A stretch of 64,000 nt of DNA. It comes from Archegozetes longisetosus. Its lineage: Eukaryota > Arthropoda > Arachnida > Sarcoptiformes > Trhypochthoniidae. Numbering within the stretch: position 1 is the stretch's first letter; each line of letters begins with the position of its first letter. The stretch is from NCBI GenBank assembly GCA_018873245.2, contig JAEMBT020000004.1:12346418-12410417 (forward strand), written 5' to 3'. A program made the position numbers and the translations under genes. The notes under the pieces were generated by a model that saw only the letters and a program-made list of their open reading frames with translations, ran no database searches and was not told the origin of the DNA. This document shows, piece by piece, positions 37,101 through 64,000 of the stretch.

Positions 37101-40100
37101 GAGACTGCGGCAATGGAACAGGAATATTGCAGCGATTTTCAAGTTCAAGGCCACACTTAGTCGATGGAATAAAGAGTTGTTTCGAAGAAGAGTGAGCCAG
37201 CGAAACGATGAGCCATGACGAGAATAACAGAGAATGCGTGTTTCGATTAATCAATACCAATGTCTAATGACGTATTGCTTAATGTTTTTAAAACTATTAC
37301 TACAACCAATGCAATCCTAAAATATAGTTAACTTTGATATCTATATTCAATATGCTAAGAATGATCACAAGATATATGTGGGAATTAGTCACTGTTCACA
37401 AGTGATTAAATCAATAGGAATGTTATGCTATAACAGAATGACATTTAAGCGATAAGAAATCAAAATAATTACGTCTAAAAATATCTAAAAGCGTAACTTC
37501 CAGAGGAAAAGTAAAACTGAATTAGGTTTGCAATACCTGTCTCAGTTCTGGAAACTTCTTAATTATAACACTATTTTTATGGCAATTCAAAAATCATTTA
37601 TCAATAACATACTCAACAAACTAGTTTAGCGTCAAATTATGGGCAATTTTAATCAAAGTTACGAAGATGTGCCTCTCAAATAAAGTGTTTTATCTGTTTA
37701 AAAGCCTATAAAACTTTCAACGCTTCGTGCCATAGTGACAAAAATTTTCAAATACCTATAATATCTTTTACTAATAAATATTTGCTATCAATTTCAAGGT
37801 TCCTAAATATTATCGCTTTTGCAAATATATTCACTTAGAGAGAAACTCTAATTAGAACTTAAAACATTAAGTTTGGATAGGTTCAGAAGTAGATTTCGCA
37901 ATAGTTACATAACTATTACTAAAGCCCAACTTTAGGCTGACGTCAAACAATTTAATGTTTACACTAAAACTAATGGTCAAAATATGTTTCTCTTAGCTAA
38001 TGACAGCTGATTTTCTTTTCGTAAACTTTGCGACAAAGCTTCAACTTTCAATTAATTGAAAATAGAGTTGAAATTTGTCGACATGTAAATCAGTTATTAA
38101 TTTATTTGTGTTTTAGGCAGATTTGAAGATATAATAGTGAAACATAAGGCTTACCGCATAGAGTGATGCAATCGTATGGATGTTTCGAGAAATGAACAAC
38201 TTTTTCTTTACATAGTTATCAGTTGTCATTCAATTTATCCAATATTTACTGCTATAACAATACTTTTTTGATCAAACACAATAGTATGGACTATTATCAC
38301 AGTTTAAATAAGTCTTAAATTGATTTATCTGTTGATTGAATTGTTTCATTATTAGCGGACTCAAAATCTGGTTGGACAGATAAAACACGCCAATAGCTTA
38401 ACAAATAAGCAGCTTATAACAAATTTCAGTTAAATTTCAAATGTGATACGGGTTACATTCTAATGATTCGTAGAAAGAAAAGATGACATTTGATTAAAAG
38501 TCATAATAAACTGCGTCGTAGTTTGGGAACAACATTGAAAGAAAAATAGTACCAAAACATTTTGCCGCATATATATACTCAATATAAAAGTATACCTAAA
38601 ACTACGTATTTGCCAACTCTTGAATTCAATATTTAACTCTACACTATTAGACCCGACCCACCGGTGAGGGGATTCTGCGCCTAATAAAACAGTACCAAAT
38701 GCTCATCATATTCTGCTGGAGAAATTCGGGATATAGTCGTGTTGAATAGCTCTACAACTTAAATACCGGTGTTTTAAGAAAAAATTAGTGCGTATTACAG
38801 ATGATGATCGACCAATAGCGAAGGCTATCATATGAAAATAGTATCTTAGATTCCGTGCCTTATTATATATTTAGAAAATCTTTTTGAGCATGGAAACACT
38901 TGGCGCTTTGCAATTAGCTTTTATTTTTATCGGAAAGTTTCAAAATAGACCTTTTCACTATCAGGAGAAATCACTAATACAAATAGAGGTCAATAAATTG
39001 TACATATGGTTTACTAAACACTTATAACTAGTTCTTTATTCTGATCACACACTCTCTAATGCTAAATCGTAAGTCAGATAATGATTACGTCTGAAAAGTG
39101 GCGATAGTTAATTACAGACAAAATAGATCATGTAAACCATATATTTGTTTAAAGTGTTTTTATCAACAAAAGAGCATCAAATCAATAAATATTGGGTAAG
39201 ATTATGTTGAATTTGACGGGGAAAGTGTCGAGGTAGTATCGTGTCGATCATGAAACACATCATTTTAGTTTTGTTGCAAAATTTCTCACATTAATATAAT
39301 TAGTACGACTACATAGAAACAAATGCCTTTTCAATGTCATCTATGCAAAGCTAACTTATGCGGTCAGAATGAAAACCTGATTTTCAAGGCAGTCAAATGA
39401 GATGATTATGTATTAGGCTCTACAACACCAATGTCTCATTCAGGTACTATTATACTATTTCTATTGTATCATATGATTCATATCTGATAGAAACAACTTT
39501 TGTTGATTACACCGAAGCTCACTTAATGTGAAGTTATGCTCAACAAAGAGATAGCTTTAGATAGAATTTATATTTTGTGTTAAAGGAGTTACGTATAAAA
39601 GTGAGCGTTGGGCCCAATGCCAAAAATGGGTTCAGTACACCTGATAAAACCTCATCAATCATTTATGAAGTCTAGTATTATTTAAAAAAAAACTTTCTTT
39701 TATAAAATTTTTGGTCTTCTATCTGATTTGAATTAATTGCTAAATATTATAATGAACACTTTCTTTGTTTTTGCGTCAACTACCAATAAAAAAAGTTTGG
39801 CTCAAAGTCTAGTTATAAAATATACACGTATTTCATGATTATACAACATTTTGTAAAATTATTATCTAAATTAAGAAGCACATTTGGCACAACTAGTTAT
39901 TAGATCTCTATTTGATTCGGAAAAAAAGATTAACTAATTTTATTTGAATAGAAAACAGTTTAGGAAAGAGCCTTCAACTAAACTGAAATGATTTTGCAGA
40001 ATATGTTTAACAAGTATTTTCATTCTAGTATTAATGTAATTATCTGTTTATCGATTAAATCACTTATCAGATGAGCTAAACATTGGAGTCAATTCAAAGT

Positions 40101-40622
40101 AAAATTGAATGTCAATTTATTTTAAAGTTTTTGATTCAATTAATTCAAACGTTTTTACAAATAATCAAATCCTTTTTCTAAGTGAGAAACTAACACTCGT
40201 TTTGATCGAGAGAAAACAATTAATTTAAAATGAACACTTCTAGGAATTAATGTGAAAAAAATGCTAATTAATAATTTAATTGAATAATTTCGAAAAAGTG
40301 CGACAATATATGTAATGAAAAAGGTAGGCAACTATAGCTGATTCGTTCAAAAATACAGCATCAATTGCAATAAGCACGTGATTTCAACGCACTGCGAATA
40401 ACAACAATTGCACTAAACTTGAAATCGTATAAACACGAAAATTATTAATAAATATTCTAATGATTGTAAAACTAGCTGACGCTCAAATTAACAGTCATTA
40501 ATAAGACTAAATGACTTGACTCAATTAAATCATCTTCAATAATTCATACCTCTGTCGAACTTTTTGCCTTCGGGATCAATATCTTTAACATCAAAAATAT
40601 CTTCAAACAAGACTCCGGCCAT
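31136..40622 (-). CDS. POLR2H: RNA polymerases I, II and III subunit RPABC3
   Basis: RPABC3/Rpb8 is the small OB-fold subunit shared by all three nuclear RNA polymerases. The CDS is complement(join(31136..31253, 34200..34374, 35028..35111, 40550..40622)): 450 bp, 149 aa (human 150). Exon 1 encodes [19 protein letters not shown], exon 2 [19 protein letters not shown], exon 3 [18 protein letters not shown] and [18 protein letters not shown], exon 4 [19 protein letters not shown] and ends LLMKKLAF. Every junction has GT and AG, and the phases run 1, 1, 2. Most of these exons are too short to show as ORFs and were found by family sequence. The introns are 5438, 653 and 2946 bp, very large for so small a protein. 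Introns 1 and 3 hold extra features listed separately. Confidence 0.96.
31594..31697 (-). other. Exon-like segment in POLR2H intron 3, unassigned
   Basis: A possible acceptor (TGTATCTGGCAG) precedes about 33 open codons, beginning [17 protein letters not shown], to a TAA on the minus strand. The block is clearly more GC-rich than its surroundings. No partner exon was found and the peptide is not recognised. It could be a nested gene, an alternative exon or a transposon scrap. Confidence 0.2.
33763..33776 (+). promoter_or_regulatory. Exact X-box consensus match
   Basis: GTTGCCATAGAAAC fits RYYNYYATRRNRAC at all 14 positions. It lies in an intron of POLR2H with no ciliary gene start nearby, so it may be fortuitous, or may serve an unannotated transcript. 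Confidence 0.35.
33825..34080 (-). mobile_element. Decayed Ty3/gypsy-type integrase fragment
   Basis: One minus-strand frame reads [13 protein letters not shown], the CxxC half and preceding helix of the H2C2 zinc-binding domain of retroelement integrases. It hits a stop at 33919-33921. Past that point another frame shows SRIDFV, in the place where the catalytic core begins in this family. The reading frame is broken at least twice. I see no LTRs, reverse transcriptase or RNase H around it, so this is an old isolated scrap inserted in a POLR2H intron. The matching plus-strand ORF is a shadow. Confidence 0.55.
34375..35027 (-). other. POLR2H intron 2
   Basis: 653 bp, GT-AG, AT-rich. The 61-codon plus-strand ORF inside (34593-34778) is not recognised. 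Confidence 0.85.
35112..40549 (-). other. POLR2H intron 1
   Basis: 5438 bp between codons 24 and 25. It holds a TAA/TAG trinucleotide run (about 36435-36460), a CCAAT palindrome within GCGATTGGCCAATGG near 36790 and a purine tract at 37053-37104. No conserved exon was recognised. Confidence 0.8.
37053..37104. repeat. GA-rich purine tract
   Basis: 52 bp of G and A with a single T. Purine mirror-like tracts of this kind can form triplex DNA. The 76-codon plus-strand ORF running through it (36988-37218) owes its Arg/Glu-rich stretch to the repeat and is probably not a gene. Confidence 0.85.
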
Positions 40623-41168
40623 GTTTTACAAGTTTGATTTCACTCTACCATTGGTTCACTTCGTACTGACTGACTCTGCGAGCATTGCATAATAGATAGA
40701 ACTGTGCGCCGACTTATTTGCTCCACATTTGGCGGCATTTGCTACAAGTTTAAAATTGTATGAAAATTAAAAGTAACAAACTTTTAAAACGAACAAAAAA
40801 TAAATGTTGAGATAGGACCAGCTCTTTGTCTGAACAATCTGCCAAATTTTGAAGTGTTCCAAATGTTTATCATTATTGGCTTGGATTAATAAAGCAAAAA
40901 TTGTGATAATGCTCACTATTTTTGAAGAATTGTCAATATCAAACTGATTAATTAGTAATTTGATGGAAACTTTCATTTGAACTATATTTATTCAAAATTT
41001 GAAAGAGTCAACAGTTTTGTTTTACATCATTTTTATATTAGTTAAAATATTTAGCAATATTTTTAAAGAATAACAATTAGAATCTAGAGTATTATTAGAA
41101 GTTATGTTAATATTCAAAATTAGACTTAACACAGTTTAAAAAAATGAAATAATTATGACAAATATTTT
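40623..41168. other. Intergenic, upstream of POLR2H
   Basis: 546 bp between the POLR2H start and the F-box gene stop, both minus strand. It holds the POLR2H promoter and the F-box gene's 3' UTR. An AATAAA on the minus strand at 40987-40992 may serve the F-box gene. A 69-codon ORF (40767-40976) looks random. Confidence 0.5.
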
Positions 41169-42539
41169 TCAATTAGTAAATCTATGACGACTTTGAATTT
41201 GAAGCGTCAGATTTTGAGGAGTACAGAAATCTCTGTGATGAGGCAAACACGCGCCAAACACTCTAAATAACATTTTGTTGTTCTTTCTCTTATTCGCCAC
41301 ATCAATACATGTGAGAACAACAGCGTCAGTGATTTTATGAGGGAATGCAAACATTTTGACAGAAAAATTGATAGCAAAATGTCTCAAATGTTGACAAGAC
41401 AGGAGTATGTTCACTATTCCTTTGTCATCGATGTCCAGATCCTTTAAATAAATATACCACAAGTGGCGCAACTTTGATATTGAGTCTAGTGTTTCACTCG
41501 AAACTTTGTAGAAGCCTTCGATATGTAGTCTCTCGATCAGAGGACAGTATTTATTGATTTGACTCAAAGACTGGTCCGTCAAAACACTTTGACCACAAAC
41601 TGATGTGATTTCAATCCTTTTCAATTGATTGCATTCCTTCATAATGACAGTGAAAGTGGTGTCATCGATTGAAACTTCACTTTCGTTTTCATACTTCTTC
41701 TCCACCAAAATCAAAACCTCTAAACGTTTGAATTTTGCCATAAATTCCAACCCCTTTCCTAAGACGACATCATACATAAAATGTAGTTCTCGTAAATCTT
41801 GTTCGAGATGAAGACATAAATACTTCAAAACGGAATCAGTTATGAAAGTGTTTTCGTTATAAGTACCGATAGATATCTTTTGCAAATGACTGATATTTCC
41901 TTTTGTTAATGAAATAATGGCTTTATTAGTGATTGTTGGGCACCGACTTAAATTCAATGATTTCATATCTGATCTTATATCTCGTAAACATTCGCCACTT
42001 ATTTGATAATTAGATGAAACATCCAGTAATTCCAGTTTTTTGAAATTAATCAAAACTGTGTTCAGTTCGGCATCTCTTATATCGCAATGAATTAGAAAAA
42101 GTTCTTTTAAATTAGTTAATTGTTTGCCTAATAGTTGCAGTCCTTTACTATCGAGACCTGAAGAGAAGCTCAGATCTAATCGAATCAATTGCTCACATCG
42201 ATTGCCAATTGTTTCAATTATACAATAGTTAAGAGTTTTATGAATGAAGTCAAGTGATAATAAGTTTTGACATTTACTCAAAATGCAATCCAAATGTTTG
42301 TGATTAATACGAATTGTGATGTATTGACGATCAGATATATCATAATCATTGGGTGAATGCCATTCAGGAGAGAAGTATTTAACTGATTCAATGAATGACA
42401 AACTCTTTCTATGCCGTAATAGTCGATCAATAATTGATTTCCAGCGAATACATACTTGACGTCTTTGGAATAGTTGTTCAAATGAAAATTTTGAGAATAA
42501 ATTCATTAATACATAGTCATTACAATGATTGACGTTCAT
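41169..42539 (-). CDS. F-box and leucine-rich repeat protein
   Basis: A single-exon 456-aa protein, probably a substrate receptor of an SCF (SKP1-CUL1-F-box) ubiquitin ligase. The N-terminal 45 residues form an F-box: YVLMNLFSKFSFEQLFQRRQ followed by VCIRWKSIID, with the usual VCxxW core. From about residue 95 to 410 there are repeated LRR units of the FBXL/AMN1 type, such as LIRLDLSFSSGLDSKGLQLL, LKELFLIHCDIRDAELN and LKSLNLSRCPTITNKAIISL-like repeats. The tail after residue 420 is basic and has no domain I know. I cannot name the ortholog; insect and mite genomes have many rapidly changing single-exon FBXL genes. The ATG at 42539 places the F-box at the usual N-terminal position. Confidence 0.88.
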   Translation of the reverse strand: MNVNHCNDYVLMNLFSKFSFEQLFQRRQVCIRWKSIIDRLLRHRKSLSFIESVKYFSPEWHSPNDYDISDRQYITIRINHKHLDCILSKCQNLLSLDFIHKTLNYCIIETIGNRCEQLIRLDLSFSSGLDSKGLQLLGKQLTNLKELFLIHCDIRDAELNTVLINFKKLELLDVSSNYQISGECLRDIRSDMKSLNLSRCPTITNKAIISLTKGNISHLQKISIGTYNENTFITDSVLKYLCLHLEQDLRELHFMYDVVLGKGLEFMAKFKRLEVLILVEKKYENESEVSIDDTTFTVIMKECNQLKRIEITSVCGQSVLTDQSLSQINKYCPLIERLHIEGFYKVSSETLDSISKLRHLWYIYLKDLDIDDKGIVNILLSCQHLRHFAINFSVKMFAFPHKITDAVVLTCIDVANKRKNNKMLFRVFGACLPHHRDFCTPQNLTLQIQSRHRFTN

Positions 42540-44279
42540 TTCTTCATTTAAATATCTTATATTAAAGTCTTAATTGAATACTTGAAACATTGACACGAGA
42601 GACCAAACAGTTTTTGATAATACTGAACTAAATTGTAAATGTTTTAATTGAAACAATTATCTGTTTTGAAGCTTGCTCGAATTTGTCTCTGACGCAGGGT
42701 TTATAGCATTTAATTTTGTAAAAATGGAAACCAGGCAAGTTTATAAAATTTTATTTGTGAGAACCGATAGATTGCGTGGCTTCTGCAAATCGTGTTAAGC
42801 TATCGTAGACTGTTTTTTAGATCAGGACACAAAGCTTAGAGCAATTAATGTATTTGAATCGATTTGAAAACAGATTAAAAGTTAATTTTTCAAACACAGA
42901 TTTCTAAATAATTTGATGAATAGACATGAGTTGCGTGAAAGTAATATAAGTCTGGTTTAAAGGCTTGTACAAACATTTCTAAATATTTAATGACGAAAAG
43001 CGCTGCAATCCAAATAAAGATTAATGATATAATTTTGTAATTTATTTGCTTCTGTATCTGACATTCGTTAATGGGATTATTCTATTGACAAACTAAATAT
43101 ATATTGACGATTGCTTCACTTACACATAAATGAGAGCAATCGCATAGACGAATATAATTGCTTGTAGGCTAAGAGTTTCGTAGGATATTATCGCCAATTT
43201 TTACTCAAGCTAATATTGCTTTCCATAATGTGATTACAAAATTGATGACCAGCCATTAAATTAATGTTAAAAAATGTGAACTCGTTTGCTCAAAAAGAAA
43301 AAGTTGACTAAACACTAAGCAAATTAGTCAGACTTACTTTCATGTAGTAAGTTGATTAGAATCAAAAGTAAGAAAAGTCGCCTCTTATTAGGGCTCAATT
43401 ACTTAAATGTTCTAATCGAAAGATCTTAAGAACTTTTTTTGACACAAGTTCAGTGCAAAATCTTATCAATTTTCATTATAATAAATATTATGAACATACT
43501 GACTACGAAGAAAAGTTGCTTGTTTCGAATTAAAAGAATCTAATCTAAAATAATGCCATGCTCAACATACGTGAGTGAGTCAGGAGATTAGTCATAAACT
43601 ATGGTTCATAAGAACTATTCCTATACTCTGATTCACATCAAGTTTTAGTTTGAAGATGCTTTTCGTGCAAATTTAATAGAATGAGCTTCAAAATTTGAAG
43701 CTGTTTGATTCAAAATTTTTGATTCGGTAGAAATGTTGAATAAAATGAATTTTCCGAACTTGTCAGTCATGTGCCAAGTCGTCATTCTTTAAGCTTACCT
43801 CACATTGCAACAATTTCTCATATGATAGAAATAAAGAATGTGGAAGTGATCTTAGATTTAATCAATTAAAATAATGCAATTAGTTGACGAAATTGAATGC
43901 AAATCCATACGAGCCTGAACTTATTGATTTTCAGGTTATCAATTCAGATTAGTTATGTCTGCAAGTGAATTTTATTCAAATTTTAATCTGTTTACATTTT
44001 TAAAATTTATATTTTCATAACAAAAATATTTTAAGAAAATTGAGAATAAGAATAGCATTGATCTGTTAGCAAAGCTATTCTCGTTGATAAAAAGCTCGAC
44101 TCAAATAGGGAATAAGTCTTCGAATGCTTCGTTCAAGTCTTCTCTCTATATATATAAGAATATGTTCGTTAACAAACTCGTCATTCTTATGTCGATTGTA
44201 CATATATTAGATTTTTTTTTTATAAAGATTATACATTTTTCTTATTCTCACATATAATAAATTAACATATAATCAACAT
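42540..44279. other. Intergenic, nothing recognised
   Basis: 1.7 kb of AT-rich DNA between the F-box gene start and the 3' end of STK32. No conserved ORF or RNA gene was seen. It must include the F-box gene promoter. Confidence 0.6.
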
Positions 44280-44285
44280 TTTATT
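44280..44285 (-). terminator. Polyadenylation signal for STK32
   Basis: AATAAA on the minus strand, about 82 bp past the STK32 stop codon. Confidence 0.55.
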
Positions 44286-44366
44286 TATAGTTTTTTGCAT
44301 TCTTTTATCAGCATAAGAATGAAATTATGAAAATTTAAGCAATTGCGTGTCGGTCATGTTCAATGT

Positions 44367-62062
<17,696 letters not shown>

Positions 62063-64000
62063 CTAGTAATCGAAACAAAATTATTGGTTATGATCACTTT
62101 CAAACTTATTTACGACAAGGTAGTGCTTTTACACCAATTTGTTACATTTGTCTATAATTAATTTTATGATTGACTCACCTAAAGCATACATAATTACATA
62201 TTAAGGCAAACAATCACAAATTCATATTATTTTGTTATTCATCAATTCAATTTTATATAATAATTATTAATTACTTTGAAAAGACTTCAAACTAAAAAAT
62301 AGTTTAGAGACTTGCTAACTTGAAAGACTAGGTTATTGAGTTTTTTGTCATTTTATAAAAGTATATTCATTAGTTGAGTAACAGTCCAATTTTAGTCTAA
62401 AGAGCTAATATATTTTATGAGCTATAAACGGGTGGACAATCAAATCTAATTATAGTGAACGGTTAGATGCATATGAATGTGCTTAAATCTGGTAGAATAT
62501 AGACTGTTTGCGCAAACAAATAATTTGATGTATTATACTATTTAATGTTGTTTGCGGTTAAACCCTCAAAGCCTTTATTGCAGCAAATCAATCGATTATG
62601 TCTGCTCTCAACAAACTCAACAAACAAGAACATGAGACTCCGTTTTTCAAGATATCAAATTATCCATATTGAAAATTGTTCTAAAAATTTAATTATATAC
62701 AAATCTAAGCTTTCTTTAAGTAATCATTTTTGTTAGTACTGAGTTTGTTAGCAAGCTTAAATCTGCACTCTACTTGTTTTTCATATTTTGTTCTGTTATA
62801 AAAATGAGCCAAAGAATGAGGTAAAATGTGAAGTAACATAATTGATTTGCACAGTTCTTCAGGCAACAAACAATACTCTGAAAATAAACAACTATATAAT
62901 TAAATTAGATGCTAGACTCAAAATGACAAACCATCAATAAAGGCAAATCAAAGTATTTAATCAATTAATTATAGTTTAATTGAATAAATGAAAGCTGTCA
63001 AATCATAATAATTACCATAACGTTTGCTCGACAGTTGCAAACAAACGCATAGAAGTATTGAATCTTATGGAATGAGAACCCATAAAACCATTATTGGAAT
63101 CAAACCTAAAAACTTATTTTGTATAAGTGGGCGGAATGAGCCTTAATTTCTTGTTAGCAACACTTTTGGAGCTCAATCTAGGAGTAAAACGAACGAAATT
63201 GCTTTTGGAACACGTCTGAAGGATTTGTTGATGAAAAACCATTAAATTCATTGAAGACAATTGAGAATCGTGGAAGCAACAGATCAAATATAGAATACAT
63301 ACGGTATATCTAATAATGTTGTCTAATTAATAATACAATCTCGCGCGAGCAAAAATCAGTGCCATTAAATCATTTAAATGAGAAAAAATAAAATTCAAAC
63401 AATTATTATTATATGGCTGAAAATAAGTCAATTTTTCTTGTTTTATCTTAACGTTGAGGGCAGACGAGAACTCATAATCAAACGGAAATAAAAGAAGGAA
63501 ACTCTGAGATCAACAGGAGTTCAACAAAGGAAATAATATGATATCTGCATTCAATTTATAGGTCGCGAAACTGCTACTTTTCAATGGAAAAATACAGTCG
63601 AGTCTAAGGAGAAAAAAGAAACAAAAACATAATAAAGCTCAATGTCACGAATGGCATCGCATTTTGCTAATCAGTACAGTAATTAGTTTTGTTCAATGAG
63701 TCTGGCTCAGGCCTCAAAATGATCTCAGGCCCATAGAATCACACTCTGATTTGGTTTGATCACTCTCCAAATAAGGATTACTCAATTACTAAACTCACGT
63801 TCAACAAAATTTTCTTTATACCGACTACTGGTTTAATTAGTTTGGAAATGGTCTCAAATACACCTGTCTTTCTTTTTCTTTTTAAGCATAACTAAATTTG
63901 ATATTTGATTATTGAGTTAATGAGGTCCGTGAGCTCAAGTTCTTTTGACTTGAGATTAAGTTTTGAAAAACTTAAAGTTGAGCTCTTCAAAGCATAGAGG
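62063..64000 (-). other. 5' STK32 intron, runs off the window
   Basis: I looked on the minus strand for the exon with the GKGSFGK loop and did not find it, so this is treated as intron. A GTGAGTC donor-like site near 62175 is not preceded by kinase sequence. No other feature was seen. Confidence 0.55.

Noticed and set aside
36988..37218. 76-codon Arg/Glu-rich plus-strand ORF
   Set aside because: The charged stretch comes from a GA-rich purine repeat, and there is no conserved domain.

Overview
This is a eukaryotic nuclear window, not a prokaryotic one. It is AT-rich, its genes carry GT-AG introns, and every recognisable protein is a conserved animal housekeeping or signalling protein. Introns come in two classes: very short (62-81 bp) and multi-kilobase. 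Together with an H2A that ends in an SQEI tail, a BTG3-type protein and an IFT-A subunit, this suggests an arthropod. A mite or other chelicerate is my best guess, from overall flavour only.

Layout. 1-2.5 kb: no recognised gene; a GA microsatellite and an inverted-repeat pair around a possible small ORF. 2.5-4.8 kb: ALG7/DPAGT1 (-) and an H2A.X-type histone (+), head to head over a 460-bp shared promoter. 6.3-9.0 kb: BTG3-like antiproliferative gene (-). 11.05-14.76 kb: WDR35/IFT121 (+) with a near-consensus RFX X-box upstream. 16.3-19.4 kb: NAT10 RNA cytidine acetyltransferase (-). 20.2-28.6 kb: BTB-BACK protein (-), whose first exon, assigned by splice logic, encodes a cysteine cluster. 31.1-40.6 kb: POLR2H/RPABC3 (-), a 450-bp CDS spread over 9.5 kb, with a decayed Ty3/gypsy integrase fragment in an intron. 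41.2-42.5 kb: single-exon F-box/LRR gene (-). 44.4 kb to the right edge: STK32/YANK kinase (-), six exons seen, 5' end outside the window.

Exon structures were worked out by hand from splice sites, reading phase and remembered family sequence. The phases close exactly for ALG7 (406 aa), BTG3-like (304 aa), WDR35 (1206 aa), NAT10 (1000 aa), POLR2H (149 aa) and the BTB protein (478 aa). STK32 is the exception: one base is missing just before the HRD catalytic motif.

The genes do not form a pathway or an operon. I see no convincing new molecular system. The most checkable oddities are the STK32 frameshift, the WDR35 X-box, several exon-like islands with no assigned gene, the BTB protein with a Cys-rich N terminus and no PHR domain, and the integrase remnant.
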